The notes beneath the pieces are model-generated. The model searched no databases. It was not told the origin of the DNA and saw only the letters and a list, made by a program, of their open reading frames with translations. This document shows, piece after piece, positions 30,501 to 40,225 of a DNA stretch of 64,000 nt. The stretch lies in the NCBI GenBank assembly GCA_027487775.1, contig JAIYCY010000016.1:62001-126000 (forward strand). Reading direction: 5' to 3'. Each line of letters starts with the position of its first letter. Position 1 is the first letter of the stretch. Both the position numbers and the translations under genes were made by a program. This DNA is from Planctomycetaceae bacterium (lineage in GTDB: Bacteria; Planctomycetota; Phycisphaerae; Tepidisphaerales; Tepidisphaeraceae).

Positions 30501-31445
30501 CTATCCCAAGACTGCTAACTGTCGAGCGCTGCGCGGGAGCCCGAAGGTGATGTCCTCTTCGACCAGCGTCCGCGTTTCGATCTCGCCACCGAAACGCTTC
30601 ATGATTTCGCCGAGGAGTTGTTCCACCAGATGTTCTGGCGCGCTCGCGCCGGCCGTTACCAGCACCGTCTGCACGCCATCAAACCAACCGGGGTTCAGTT
30701 CGGTCGCGTCATCGATCAGATACCCTGGCGTTCCTCCGTCTCGTGCGCGGTCGACGAGTCGGTTGCTGTTGCTCGAATTCTTCGATCCGATGACGAGCAC
30801 CAGATCCGCCTCCGGTGCCAGGACGCTGACTGCCTGCTGTCGATTCGTCGTGGCGTAACAGATGTCATCCTTGGGCGGGGCTTTGATGTTTGGATACCGC
30901 TTTCGCAAGGCGTCGATGACGCGTTGAGCATCGGTCACGCTCAGTGTGGTTTGGGTGACGAATGCGAGCTTGTCGGTTCGAGGGAGTTTGACAGACTCAA
31001 CTTCTTCGGGGGTTTCGATGACGGTGATTGACTGAGGCGCTTCGCCGACGGTTCCGACGGCTTCCTGGTGATCACGATGCCCGACGAAGACGATGTGATA
31101 TCCGTCACGCGCGTAGCGTACGACTTCGTTATGGACTTTGGTCACAAGCGGACAGGTCGCATCGACAGCCTTGAGATGACGCGCCTCGGCCTCGGCGCGT
31201 ACGGCCGGGCTTACGCCGTGCGCGCTGAACACGACGATCGAGCCTTCGGGCACTTCATTGATGGTCTCGACGAATTTCACGCCTCGCCTGACGAAATCTT
31301 CGACGACGTGTCGGTTGTGTACGATCTCGTGATAGACATAAATCGGCGCGCCGCGGGCCCGAAGCACCTGATCGACGACGTCGATCGCCATGCGAACGCC
31401 CGCACAAAAGCCACGAGGATTGGCAAGAAGGATCTTTTTCAGCAC
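30501..31445 (-). CDS. ispH: 4-hydroxy-3-methylbut-2-enyl diphosphate reductase
   Basis: Last enzyme of the MEP isoprenoid pathway, an iron-sulfur reductase that makes IPP and DMAPP. The three cluster cysteines are in [17 protein letters not shown] and [11 protein letters not shown]. The substrate histidines appear in YHEIVHN and FSAHGV, and [12 protein letters not shown] is conserved. The frame extends upstream to 31685, but similarity begins at [19 protein letters not shown] 31445 gives 314 residues, the normal size. That start is not backed by a strong ribosome binding site. It is divergent from sucD with 90 bases between the starts. Products feed the prenyl synthases elsewhere in the window. 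Confidence 0.95.
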   Translation of the reverse strand: MLKKILLANPRGFCAGVRMAIDVVDQVLRARGAPIYVYHEIVHNRHVVEDFVRRGVKFVETINEVPEGSIVVFSAHGVSPAVRAEAEARHLKAVDATCPLVTKVHNEVVRYARDGYHIVFVGHRDHQEAVGTVGEAPQSITVIETPEEVESVKLPRTDKLAFVTQTTLSVTDAQRVIDALRKRYPNIKAPPKDDICYATTNRQQAVSVLAPEADLVLVIGSKNSSNSNRLVDRARDGGTPGYLIDDATELNPGWFDGVQTVLVTAGASAPEHLVEQLLGEIMKRFGGEIETRTLVEEDITFGLPRSARQLAVLG

Positions 31446-31535
31446 GAGGGAAGTATAGCCATCTTCGGCTTGCTTGCCCGGTTGTCTGAAGCAAGGCTTG
31501 CCGAGAGGCGTTGGATCGGAATACTTCCATGGTCT

Positions 31536-32459
31536 ATGAGCATTCTGGTCGACAGCAGCACGAAGGTTATTTGTCAGGGCATTACCGGCGCGGTGGGCGC
31601 GTTTCACACCAAAGGTTGCCTTGAGTACGGCACAAAGATGGTCGGCGGGGTCACACCCGGTAAGGGCGGTCAAAAAGATGCCCACGGCCTGCCGATCTTC
31701 AACACCGTGGAGCAGGCGGTTCGTGCGACGGGCTGCGAAGCCAGCATGATCTTCGTCCCGCCACCTTTCGCCGCCGACGCCATCATGGAAGCCGCGGCTG
31801 CGGGGGTTCGTGTCGTGTGCTGCATCACCGAAGGCGTACCCGTCCTCGACATGGTCAAGGCCAAGGCTTTCCTTCGTGATTACCCCGCCACCACGCTCAT
31901 CGGCCCCAACTGCCCTGGCATCATCACCCCCGGCGAGGGCCCCGGTTCGTCAAATCCCGGATGCAAGATCGGCATCATGCCGGGCTACATTCACACGCCA
32001 GCCTCCCACGCCAAGAGCGGCAAGAAGGTCGGCATCATCAGTCGATCCGGCACACTCACCTACGAAGCCGTCTGGCAGTGCAGTTCACGCGGCATCGGCC
32101 AGACCACCTGCGTCGGCATCGGCGGTGACCCGGTGAAAGGCCTCAACTTCACCGAATGCGTGAAGATGCTGGCCGACGATCCGCAGACCGACGGCATCAT
32201 TCTCATTGGTGAGATCGGCGGGAGCGACGAAGTGGCAGCGGGTCGGTTCATTCAGCAGAACGTCAAGAAGCCCGTGACTGCGTTTATCGCTGGTCGCACC
32301 GCCCCGCCCGGTCGACGCATGGGCCACGCCGGCGCGATCATCAGTGGCGGTGAGGATACCGCCGACGCCAAACTCTCGGCCCTCCGCGTCTGTGGCCTGC
32401 ACGTCGCCGAAACCCCCGCCACCATCGGCCAGACGATGGCCCGCGCACTCGGACTCTGA
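31536..32459 (+). CDS. sucD: Succinyl-CoA synthetase alpha subunit
   Basis: TCA-cycle enzyme subunit that carries the phosphohistidine and binds CoA. Landmarks are [63 protein letters not shown], and [13 protein letters not shown] with the active histidine. It is 307 residues from ATG 31536, slightly longer than usual because of short insertions. The beta-subunit gene sucC, nearly always adjacent, is absent from the whole window. An in-frame extension back to 31068 overlaps ispH and is rejected. Confidence 0.95.
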   Translation: MSILVDSSTKVICQGITGAVGAFHTKGCLEYGTKMVGGVTPGKGGQKDAHGLPIFNTVEQAVRATGCEASMIFVPPPFAADAIMEAAAAGVRVVCCITEGVPVLDMVKAKAFLRDYPATTLIGPNCPGIITPGEGPGSSNPGCKIGIMPGYIHTPASHAKSGKKVGIISRSGTLTYEAVWQCSSRGIGQTTCVGIGGDPVKGLNFTECVKMLADDPQTDGIILIGEIGGSDEVAAGRFIQQNVKKPVTAFIAGRTAPPGRRMGHAGAIISGGEDTADAKLSALRVCGLHVAETPATIGQTMARALGL

Positions 32460-33029
32460 TCCCAAGTCCCAGTCCGAGCTTTCGTCCCAAACCTCAAAAT
32501 CGAACCCCACGGAACAAACGCTCAAGCGTTCATGACCCCACGATTGACCGGCCTGGGGCCAGGCCATCATCCAGTCTCGACTCCTGAAGATCTCAACCAT
32601 TTCACGTTCCCCCTTGCCAACGCATTCGCGATAGATACATTATCTTTTGACAGCCCCGCCTGATGAGCGTGCGATCACCCTCAAACGACTCCATCTGACG
32701 CCCGGCCCGACGCTGCTGCGATCGATACTCGTCCCCCGAATTTCGTTTGCAACAGCGTTCCTCGACTCGACGGTTCGCCCGCGCTCGGGCAATTTGTTGT
32801 AGTCGCCAGTCAAGTCGCGATGAGCATTCGAATCTGGATCACCCTCCGGATCGCGTTCATCGCAAACGAGGCTCGAATTCTGAGATTCATCCCGCTGCAC
32901 ATTCTCATACCACCTACCTCAATCCTTGCCGCGTTCGATTCGTTCGACGCGATTCTCCGGGCCGCAACGCCAGCCCCATCCAAGGCGTCTTTCATTTGAC
33001 CAATGTTGACCGTTGTCGGAGTTTTCATC
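32460..33029 (+). promoter_or_regulatory. Long rho leader with possible promoter
   Basis: About 570 bases with no gene before rho. A palindrome, GGCCTGG/CCAGGCC with a 2-base loop, near 32550-32566 lies 90 bases after sucD and lacks a T-run. A sigma70-like promoter TTGCCA (32614-32619), 18-base spacer, CATTAT (32638-32643) would give a leader of about 380 bases, compatible with the known habit of rho to control its own transcription through a long untranslated leader. No small gene is apparent. Confidence 0.4.
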
Positions 33030-34565
33030 ATGTCCAAGTCTCGATCGAAGAAGCATTCGCAAAAGAGCCATAAGCCGCGTGAATCCTATGAAGGACTGCC
33101 CGACGACCGCGAACTCGACGCAGAGTCCCGCGCCGCAGACGCCGCCGCCGCTGCCGCAGCCAACGGGACCGCCGTCGCCGCACCGATCGCCCCGGTCGAT
33201 CACGACGATGATGCCCCGTCCGAAGCGCCCGACTCACCCGCGCAAGGCGCCGACGACATCGCCGAGATCGATGCCGAAACACACGCCAAATACGAATCCG
33301 TCAAACAGCAGAAGCTCTACATCAAGGAACTCCAGCAAATGGAAGTCGACCAACTTCACGTGCTCGCGCGTGAGGACGGCATCCAGGACTACGTTGGACT
33401 CAAGAAGCAGGACCTGATCTTCCAAATCCTCCGCGCCCGCGTCCGCCAGAATGGTTTGATGTTCGGCGAAGGCGTTCTCGAAATCCTTCCCGACGGCTTC
33501 GGCTTCCTTCGATCGCCTGAATACAACTATCTCCCGTGTCCCGATGACGTTTACGTCTCGCCCAGCCAGATCCGACGCTTCGGCCTGCGCAACGGCCACG
33601 TCGTCCAGGGGCAAATCCGCCCGCCCAAGGAATCCGAACGCTACTTCGCACTCCTCCGCGTCGAAGCCATCAACGGCGAAGACCCCGAGCGCATCACCGA
33701 AGTCACCAACTTCGAAGACCTGACCCCCATCCATCCCAACAAGCGACTCGTGATGGAGAGCGATCCCAAAGACCTCAACATGCGGATCGTCGATCTCGTC
33801 ACACCCATCGGCATGGGACAGCGCATGCTGATCGTCGCCCCGCCACGCACGGGCAAAACCGTGCTCATGCAAAAAATCGCCAACTCGATTTCCAAGAATC
33901 ACCCCGAATGTCTGCTGATCATCCTTCTGGTCGACGAACGACCCGAAGAAGTCACCGACATGAAGCGCAACACCAGGGCCGAAGTCGTCAGCAGCACCTT
34001 CGACGAGCCGGCAAGCCGTCACGTGCAGGTGGCGGAGATGGTCATCGAAAAGGCGAAGCGCTACGTCGAATTTGGCAAGCACGTGGTGATCCTGCTCGAT
34101 TCCATCACACGACTCGCCCGTGCGTACAACACCGAAGTCCCGCACTCTGGGAAGATCCTCTCAGGCGGTGTCGACGCCAACGCGCTGCAAAAGCCCAAAC
34201 GATTCTTCGGCGCCGCCCGTGCCATCGAGAACGGCGGATCACTCACCATCCTCGGCACCAGCCTCGTCGATACCGGCTCAAAGATGGACGAAGTGATCTT
34301 CGAAGAGTTCAAAGGCACCGGCAACTCCGAGCTCCACCTCGACCGCCGACTCGTCGATAAACGCGTCTGGCCCGCGATCGACATCAATTCCTCCGGCACG
34401 CGTCGCGAAGAACTCCTCCTGGATCGCAAGGAAATGGAACTCGTCTACCGCCTGCGCCGCGTTCTCTCCGACATGAACCCCGTCGAAGCCGTCGAACTCC
34501 TCAAGGGACGCCTCGACAAAGTCCCGTCCAATGCGCAATTCCTCATGTCGATGAACCTCGACTAA
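33030..34565 (+). CDS. rho: Transcription termination factor Rho
   Basis: Hexameric RNA helicase that ends transcription. The RNA-binding N-terminal part contains [21 protein letters not shown] and [19 protein letters not shown]. The ATPase part has [11 protein letters not shown] (P-loop), [31 protein letters not shown] and [21 protein letters not shown]. Before the Rho-N helices there is an extra linker of about 80 residues, basic and then Ala/Asp/Glu-rich, as is common in high-GC bacteria. ATG 33030 is supported by GGAG at 33018-33021. The protein is 511 residues. A strong terminator follows the stop. Confidence 0.97.
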   Translation: MSKSRSKKHSQKSHKPRESYEGLPDDRELDAESRAADAAAAAAANGTAVAAPIAPVDHDDDAPSEAPDSPAQGADDIAEIDAETHAKYESVKQQKLYIKELQQMEVDQLHVLAREDGIQDYVGLKKQDLIFQILRARVRQNGLMFGEGVLEILPDGFGFLRSPEYNYLPCPDDVYVSPSQIRRFGLRNGHVVQGQIRPPKESERYFALLRVEAINGEDPERITEVTNFEDLTPIHPNKRLVMESDPKDLNMRIVDLVTPIGMGQRMLIVAPPRTGKTVLMQKIANSISKNHPECLLIILLVDERPEEVTDMKRNTRAEVVSSTFDEPASRHVQVAEMVIEKAKRYVEFGKHVVILLDSITRLARAYNTEVPHSGKILSGGVDANALQKPKRFFGAARAIENGGSLTILGTSLVDTGSKMDEVIFEEFKGTGNSELHLDRRLVDKRVWPAIDINSSGTRREELLLDRKEMELVYRLRRVLSDMNPVEAVELLKGRLDKVPSNAQFLMSMNLD

Positions 34566-34604
34566 TCGCCGGTTGCGCTCCGATCTCAGCCCAGACCATC
34601 CCTT

Positions 34605-34638
34605 AAGGCCCTGTCCGCCCGGACCGGGCCTTTTCTTT
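34605..34638 (+). terminator. Intrinsic terminator after rho
   Basis: AAGGCCC (34605-34611) pairs with GGGCCTT (34626-34632) and, inside it, GTCC with GGAC around a GCCC loop; TTCTTTC follows. A second small hairpin GGGGCT/AGCCCC lies at 34652-34671. Confidence 0.8.
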
Positions 34639-34727
34639 CGCGCCCAAACCCGGGGCTCCAACTTCAGCCCCAACACTAACCCACCCATCCACCAAACATA
34701 CACCCGAACATTAACCAGATTTTTAAC

Positions 34728-34756
34728 TTGCAAACAACCGTCCTTCGCCCTAACAT
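34728..34756 (+). promoter_or_regulatory. Sigma70-like promoter of the PUR-like gene
   Basis: TTGCAA (34728-34733), a 17-base spacer, then TAACAT (34751-34756). Transcription would begin near 34763, about 20 bases before the ATG and just ahead of the GGAGG ribosome binding site. Confidence 0.55.
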
Positions 34757-34782
34757 GCCCGGCAACCCAATTCGGAGGCTCG

Positions 34783-35736
34783 ATGCCCGACTCGTCTGGA
34801 CCCACAAGGCCGTTCAATACGAATAAGCGATTGAGGAAATTCCCCGCCCGCAGCGACGGGCCACAAGCAGGGACTCGCTCCGGATCGCTTCGCCCCGGCG
34901 GCGGTAAGCCCAAAGACCCCGACGCGCCCGACGAAATCCTCTTCCAGTCATTCTTCAAAAGCGTCGGCCCGCGCACCTACGCCGCCCAGATCAAAAAGGC
35001 TCGCAACGGCAACCACTATCTCGTCCTCACCGAAGGAAAACGCGACAAGCAAACCGAAGAGCTACGCAAAATCCGACTCTTCCTTTACAGCGAGGACTTC
35101 CAGTCCTTCTTCCACCTCCTGCGCGAGACTGCCGACTGGATCCGAGCCCACCCGCCGCCCCAAGCCTATCAACAAAAACGGTCAAAGTTCTGGGCCAAAA
35201 AGGCCCGAACAGGGGCTGAGTCTGTGTCTGAGCCTGAGCCTGAGTCTGTGTCTGAGTCTGAGCCAGTTGCACCAGCCAAAGCACCAACATCTGCCCAACG
35301 GGGAACCACTCGCCCGACGCCTCAAAGAAGTCCAACGAGTCCCCAGAATCGGACGGCTCAGCCAGGCCAGCCAGTTCACCAAACCCCGATGGCTCTACAT
35401 GCACCGCCTGCTCAGCACACACCGCACGCGCAACCAACACCGCACGCGCAACCAGCACGGCATGTGCAACCAACACGGCATGTGCAACAGACACCGATCG
35501 TGCAACGAAGACCCACCGGTCAGCAGCCCGCCAGAGCGACACAACTTCCGACAACGCCCGCGCAAGTTCCGACCACACCCACGCAACCTCGGACAACGCC
35601 CACGCAAGTTCCGACAACGCCCACGCAACCTCGGACAACGCCCACGCAGCGAATCCCGGCGCGAACGAACGATCGATCCCCAGCATCCGGCTATGGGTCA
35701 GCCCACGGGTCAGCCCACGGGTCGGCCCACGCTTAA
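34783..35736 (+). CDS. PUR-like (DUF3276-type) nucleic-acid-binding protein with repetitive tail
   Basis: Residues about 48-125 (ILFQSFFKSVGPRTYAAQIKKA, HYLVLTEGKR, KIRLFLYSEDFQSFFHLLRETADWI) match the PUR-repeat fold of DUF3276, a single-stranded nucleic-acid-binding module. The rest, about 190 residues, is low-complexity: acidic SVSEPEPES repeats, HAQP/HVQP repeats, TTPTQ repeats and a closing run of GSAH. The tail is coded by near-exact 12- to 21-bp tandem repeats and may vary in length between strains. ATG 34783 has an excellent ribosome binding site (GGAGG at 34774-34778), so the longer upstream frame is rejected. Confidence 0.82.
   Translation: MPDSSGPTRPFNTNKRLRKFPARSDGPQAGTRSGSLRPGGGKPKDPDAPDEILFQSFFKSVGPRTYAAQIKKARNGNHYLVLTEGKRDKQTEELRKIRLFLYSEDFQSFFHLLRETADWIRAHPPPQAYQQKRSKFWAKKARTGAESVSEPEPESVSESEPVAPAKAPTSAQRGTTRPTPQRSPTSPQNRTAQPGQPVHQTPMALHAPPAQHTPHAQPTPHAQPARHVQPTRHVQQTPIVQRRPTGQQPARATQLPTTPAQVPTTPTQPRTTPTQVPTTPTQPRTTPTQRIPARTNDRSPASGYGSAHGSAHGSAHA
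35410..35732 (+). repeat. Coding tandem repeats in the PUR-like gene
   Basis: Within the 3' half of the gene, units of about 21 bp (ACGCAACCTCGGACAACGCC and a variant with GTTCCGACA) recur near 35577-35648. Units of 12 bp (GGGTCAGCCCAC, three copies) recur near 35695-35731. Slippage here would change tail length in frame. Confidence 0.7.
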
Positions 35737-35808
35737 GGATCGATCAACAGCACATCCGACGGGTTCAAGCGACAACAGATCATGGCTGCCGCTCAGCAGG
35801 TCCACTGA

Positions 35809-36888
35809 TCAGTAGACCTTCAGGAATTGCACGAGGTTGTTCAGCACGCGTCGGGCGGAGCGATCGTAGCGGGCGTAGAGCTTGCCCGAGTCTTCGCGAA
35901 TCTTTGCGATGGCGTTGGCAGAGAGTGGCTGGCCGGTTGTTTCGGTTTCGGTCGCTCGCGTGGTGGTGATCCGGTCGATGTCGGTGGCTTCCAGTTCGAG
36001 TTGGAATTGAAAACCGAAGACGTTGTTCTTGAATCGATACGCATGATGGCGGGTCGCGCGTGACGAGGCGATCAGCACGTTCCCCGTCGGCGGCCGCGCT
36101 GGCGGAGGCGGCGGATTCGCAGGCGGTGGAAGGGCCGGCAGAGCAAAAGTGTCGACATGCCAACTAAAGACCGGCGTCCCGTCGACCAGACCAAAGACGA
36201 CCGGTTCTGTCCCACCGGGAAACGGCAGGTTGATCGTCGACCATCCGAACTCCGTGACCAATTCACCAGGATCAGGTTTCACTTCCGCGACCGACGCGTG
36301 CGCGGGTGTTTGACTGGCGGGAGGCTGGTTCGGACTCGCACCGGGTGTCGAGGGGGGGGCACCCGGTGCCCCCGAACCTCCGCCCGCAGGCGCTGCAGTT
36401 CCTGCGGCTGTCGGAAGTGATGCGGGTGCGGGCGAAGTTGTAGGTGCCGGCGGAGTTGTAGGTGCGGGCGAAGTTGTAGGTGCCGGCGGAGTTGTAGGTG
36501 CGGGCGGAGTTGTAGGTGCCGGGGGAGTTGCCGGTGGTTTTCGATTTTCAGTGACCTTCGCGCCGGCGGCATAACTCAGGAGCTCGGCGCCGAATCCCGT
36601 GCCCACGACGGGCCGATCCGCGTCGACAAACACCTTGGCCGCCCGGATGGCACCCTCGAGGGCGCTTCGTTCCACCGGCCCGACGCGTTCCGCGCCGGCT
36701 TCGAACGTCTTGACCCGCAAACGCCCACCCAGGAGCACCAGCAATCGCACTTCGTCAAGGTCTTCAGGCACACGCTCCCCGGCGTCCAGCCGGATCACCC
36801 GGACTGGAATCCCAAAATCCCGCAAAACCCCCGCCACACGGCCCGGCGGATAAAGCGCATCAAACTGCAGCAAGAGTGCCTCATTCAT
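35809..36888 (-). CDS. GMP-synthase-type glutamine amidotransferase homologue, apparently inactive
   Basis: The two ends of this 359-residue protein match the class I glutamine amidotransferase fold: RVIRLDAGERVPEDLDEV and VVGTGFGAELLSYAAGAKV early, FSWHVDTFALP and RHHAYRFKNNVFGFQFQLELE late. The nucleophile elbow, usually GxCxGxQ, reads GTGFGAE with no cysteine. The usual QFHPE of the catalytic histidine and glutamate reads QFQLE. So cysteine and histidine are both lost. Between the halves is a Pro/Thr/Ala insert of about 110 residues with six 18-bp repeat units (PPAPTT). Likely a ligand-binding or scaffolding relic. ATG 36888 is preferred over GTG 36891. Confidence 0.75.
   Translation of the reverse strand: MNEALLLQFDALYPPGRVAGVLRDFGIPVRVIRLDAGERVPEDLDEVRLLVLLGGRLRVKTFEAGAERVGPVERSALEGAIRAAKVFVDADRPVVGTGFGAELLSYAAGAKVTENRKPPATPPAPTTPPAPTTPPAPTTSPAPTTPPAPTTSPAPASLPTAAGTAAPAGGGSGAPGAPPSTPGASPNQPPASQTPAHASVAEVKPDPGELVTEFGWSTINLPFPGGTEPVVFGLVDGTPVFSWHVDTFALPALPPPANPPPPPARPPTGNVLIASSRATRHHAYRFKNNVFGFQFQLELEATDIDRITTTRATETETTGQPLSANAIAKIREDSGKLYARYDRSARRVLNNLVQFLKVY
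36434..36541 (-). repeat. Six 18-bp coding repeats
   Basis: Units of the form GGAGTTGTAGGTGCGGGC begin at 36434, 36452, 36470, 36488, 36506 and, degenerate, 36524. They encode alternating TTPPAP/TTSPAP in the amidotransferase-like gene. Confidence 0.85.
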
Positions 36889-37093
36889 CACACGCGATCA
36901 TCATTACCCAAGCCCCCCTTTGCAAGACGCCCCAACTCATCCACCCATCCATCTCAAGCTTCTCTTGCCCCCTCCCGATCCATCCACGTCATCAACGGAA
37001 TTGCGATTCTCGCTACCCAGGCCCTCTTCGCCCCTTCGGGTTCAGACCACGAATTTGCCCTCAGATCACACTTCGATCGTGCATTTCGTTACA

Positions 37094-37468
37094 ATGTTCC
37101 GTCCGATGCACATGCGATTGGTCAAGACGTTCCGATTCGAAGCCGCACACAGCCTCCCCAGCTTCCCCGACGGGCACAAGTGCCGCAGACTCCACGGACA
37201 CAGCTTCCGCTTCGACGTTATTGTCGCCGGCGAAGTCGATCCCGCCCGCGGCTATCTGATTGATTACGGCGACATCAAGTCGGCTGTCGATCCGATCGTC
37301 AGGCAGCTCGACCACTACCACCTCAACGACATCGAAGGCCTGGCCAACCCCACCAGCGAAATGATCGCCCACTGGCTCTGGCAGCGGATCAAACCTGTGT
37401 TGCCGATGCTCGATGAAATCATCGTCTACGAGACGTGCACGAGCGCCTGCCACTATCGCGGGCAGTAG
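37094..37468 (+). CDS. queD: 6-carboxy-5,6,7,8-tetrahydropterin synthase family protein
   Basis: Queuosine/deazapurine pathway enzyme that makes 6-carboxytetrahydropterin from dihydroneopterin triphosphate. Zinc ligands are visible in FEAAHSL and HGHSF, and the catalytic cysteine in HKCRRLHGH. LIDYGDIK and NPTSEMIAHWLW are conserved. About 124 residues fits QueD. In-frame starts at 37094, 37106 and 37112 are close together and none has a strong ribosome binding site; the upstream frame to 36920 is non-conserved. queC and queE are not adjacent. Confidence 0.9.
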   Translation: MFRPMHMRLVKTFRFEAAHSLPSFPDGHKCRRLHGHSFRFDVIVAGEVDPARGYLIDYGDIKSAVDPIVRQLDHYHLNDIEGLANPTSEMIAHWLWQRIKPVLPMLDEIIVYETCTSACHYRGQ

Positions 37469-37598
37469 GGCTTCGTGCAGGAGGTCGATATTCAAGACAG
37501 TCCGCGACTCGGGCAGAAATAGTCTGCCGTCTGCGACGACATGCGCTTCAAGAGCCTCGGCGCGAGCGACTTTTTGCGAGACATTTCTTGAGTTGGCA

Positions 37599-38573
37599 TT
37601 ACATCGCCCGTTCGGTGACAAACCGCGCCGCCGACGCGAGTGCGTCCCGGTCAGCGGATTCTGGGATCACGTTCAGACAATCGATGGCCTGATCGACGTA
37701 CCCCTGGGCCGCCTGTCGTGCGAAGCCGATCGATCCGCTGGGCGTGATGAGGTTTCGCACCTTTTCCACACGGTCGGGTTCGTCCCCTTTGAGCAGGCTC
37801 CGAAGCAGATTCCGATGCTCTGCGGGAGCGGTTCGCAGGAAGTGGATCAGCGGCAACGTCATTTTCCCTTGTTCGACGTCGCTTCCGAGGCTCTTTCCCA
37901 CCTGACTGACATCCCCGACCAAGTCGAGGACGTCGTCCTGCACCTGAAACGCAATCCCGATCGAACGGCCGAACTCGTGCATCGCCCGCTGTTGTGCTTC
38001 GCTCGCGCCGGCGTATCGCGCGCCGAGCATGGCGCTGGTCGCGATGAGGCTAGCGGTCTTGCGTTCGATGATTTGCAGATAGACGGCCTCGCTGAGGTCG
38101 AGATTTCCGCGATTTTCCAGTTGCAGAAGCTCACCCTCACAGACCGCATTGGTTGTCGCAGCGATCATGCGGCTTGCCCACGGGTCGTTCAGTTCGCTGC
38201 AGAGGTGATAGCTGTGGCTGATGAGATAATCGCCGAGAAGGACGGCCGCCTCGTTGCCGCGCAGGTGGTTGATGGTCGCCCCGCGTCGCCTGAGTTCGGC
38301 GGCATCGAGGACGTCATCGTGGACGAGCGTGGCCATATGCACCATTTCGACGACTGTGCCAAGCGTCGTGTGCGCCTCGGTCAATTCCCCACACGCCCGA
38401 CCGGCGAGCAGCAAGAGAGCCGGCCTGAGCATTTTGCCCCGGAACCGCGCCACATGCCGCACCAGCGTGTTCACGCCCGCCACGTCGCTCCGTAATTCCT
38501 GGTCAAACTTCCGCTCGACCTCGGCCATCGCATCAGAGACACCCGCAAACATTGTCGGCAACGCCATCGGCAT
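37599..38573 (-). CDS. Polyprenyl synthetase (trans-isoprenyl diphosphate synthase)
   Basis: Extends allylic diphosphates with IPP, probably to make the quinone side chain (octaprenyl-type) or a shorter carrier. Both aspartate-rich motifs are present: MATLVHDDVLD with downstream RRRG, and FQVQDDVLDLVGD. FRGKMLRPALLLL gives the IPP-binding arginine, and ERKTASLIATSAMLGARYAG is typical of the long-chain group. It is 324 residues from ATG 38573. The upstream extension is not conserved. It works downstream of IspH and alongside the prenyl synthase at 23.1 kb. Confidence 0.93.
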   Translation of the reverse strand: MPMALPTMFAGVSDAMAEVERKFDQELRSDVAGVNTLVRHVARFRGKMLRPALLLLAGRACGELTEAHTTLGTVVEMVHMATLVHDDVLDAAELRRRGATINHLRGNEAAVLLGDYLISHSYHLCSELNDPWASRMIAATTNAVCEGELLQLENRGNLDLSEAVYLQIIERKTASLIATSAMLGARYAGASEAQQRAMHEFGRSIGIAFQVQDDVLDLVGDVSQVGKSLGSDVEQGKMTLPLIHFLRTAPAEHRNLLRSLLKGDEPDRVEKVRNLITPSGSIGFARQAAQGYVDQAIDCLNVIPESADRDALASAARFVTERAM

Positions 38574-38841
38574 AACACACACTCTTTCGGTCAAACAACC
38601 TGCATGCACAGCGATCGTCCATCTCTGACCCGAACCCGGTCGGATGATTTTCGACACGGTTTCGAACGGGCCCGTCGTTTTCAATCACCGCACGCTCTTA
38701 TTAGATGATCGATCCGGGCCCAAGGCGAGTCACCACTGACAGTTTCGAAATCTGTGAAACTTTGCATAGTGGGCCGACATTCGGCTGAAGCATGGCTTCA
38801 TCGCCCGCCGAGCCAAACTGCGAAACTGGTGAGCGACCGGG

Positions 38842-40101
38842 TCATGAGCCCGACGATTCTGTGGATGACGCGATGTCACGAATCAGATGCGCCCGGTGCG
38901 CGAAGACGGATTCGTCGTTAAAGGGCTCACCGTCGTTCCACGCACGTTCTGCGAGGTCCGCGAGCGCGATCCGGTCGGCGGCCAGCATGGTGATCGTCGC
39001 GGCGAGCGCTCCGACGTTGTTGGGCGGAACCAATCGCCCCCCGCCATTCGACTCGATCAGGTCCCGCGGGAAGCTCGAGTCATACCCGACGAGCGGCGTT
39101 CCGCTGACAAGGGCCTCGATCAGAACGCGTGGACTCTCGGGCGTCTTATGACAAAAGACCATCGCGTGCGCGGATCGAATCGCCTCGAGCAGTTGCATGC
39201 GATCTCCGACAAACCCCGGCAGTTCGATCACCTCGTTCAGATGCAAGTCCGCGACGCGCTGCTGCATCTCAGCGAGCCTCTCGCCGTTGCCGAACCAGGT
39301 CGCCCTGAACTCGGCCCCCGCGTCGCGCGCCATGGCGAGCGCCTCGATCCAATCGAGCGGCCCTTTCATGTCATCAGCCCGCCCCGCATAGACGATCCGC
39401 ATGGGCATGCCCGATCGAATCTTTCTCAGCTTTTGGTCGAGCGTCGCGCGATCCAACCGGTCTGATTTTTTCAGATGGATGTTGTGCACCACATGCGCAT
39501 TTAAGGAAAGCGGCCCGAGTGCGTCGAACACCTCTCGACCGTGGCAGAGGCAGAGGTGAGCGCGTCGGACGCTCCGCTGATACATGCGTCGCATGAGCCA
39601 GACGTCGAGGGGCTTTTGCAGATTTCGCGGAAAGGATCGTGGCGTGCGTGCCCAGACGTCGTATTCCACGCGATCAAACCAGACGGCGTGTTTGCGGTGC
39701 ATGCGATGCGCTTCGTCGGCGGCGATCCAACCCCAATCGCCCCAGTAGGTACCGATGGCAAAGCAGAGGTGTTGATGCGACGCGATTTCCTGACGCAACG
39801 CAGAGCGGACTGAGTTGATTTGGCGTAGGTATCGCATCGGGCGAAACGCCCACGGCAGTCCGACGAAGCGTAGTCGTTTTCGCACGTCGGCGGGCAATCC
39901 GTCTGTCGCGTCCCATTTCGTGTTCGGAAATTTTTGGAGGAAGGATTCTTCGACGATGGGTGCGGCCACCGTGAGTGAGGAAAAATGGTCGAGCCATCGT
40001 GCAAAGCCGTTGAGTGCCTGCGATTCGACGATGACGCGCTCGCCGGTTCGAGCAAACGGGAGCGGGAGCAGCAGCAGGAGTCGATCATGGTCGGCCGTCA
40101 T
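38842..40101 (-). CDS. Glycosyltransferase, GT4-like (group 1)
   Basis: GT-B glycosyltransferase that transfers a sugar from a nucleotide donor, probably to a cell-surface glycan. The C-terminal half has the classic signature: MRIVYAGRADDMKGPLDWIEALA, ELPGFVGDR, CHKTPESPRVLIEALVSGTPLVGYD and GGGRLVPPNNV. The usual E-x7-E pair is seen as SPRVLIEALVSGTP, with the first glutamate in TPES. The N-terminal acceptor half is less conserved. It is a lone gene with no surrounding polysaccharide cluster. ATG 40101 is used; a TTG just before it is ignored. Confidence 0.88.
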   Translation of the reverse strand: MTADHDRLLLLLPLPFARTGERVIVESQALNGFARWLDHFSSLTVAAPIVEESFLQKFPNTKWDATDGLPADVRKRLRFVGLPWAFRPMRYLRQINSVRSALRQEIASHQHLCFAIGTYWGDWGWIAADEAHRMHRKHAVWFDRVEYDVWARTPRSFPRNLQKPLDVWLMRRMYQRSVRRAHLCLCHGREVFDALGPLSLNAHVVHNIHLKKSDRLDRATLDQKLRKIRSGMPMRIVYAGRADDMKGPLDWIEALAMARDAGAEFRATWFGNGERLAEMQQRVADLHLNEVIELPGFVGDRMQLLEAIRSAHAMVFCHKTPESPRVLIEALVSGTPLVGYDSSFPRDLIESNGGGRLVPPNNVGALAATITMLAADRIALADLAERAWNDGEPFNDESVFAHRAHLIRDIASSTESSGS

Positions 40102-40225
40102 CAAAGTTAGTTATCGACCGATTGACCGCGCATCGCCAACAACAACTGCTCCATTTTGCGCAGATTTCGGTGGATTCCGCAGTCGTGGCTGACCACCACG
40201 GATTGAGACTGAGCATGTGCGACAA

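Noticed and set aside
33234-34145. Minus-strand frame opposite rho
   Set aside because: Shadow of rho codons; no independent support.
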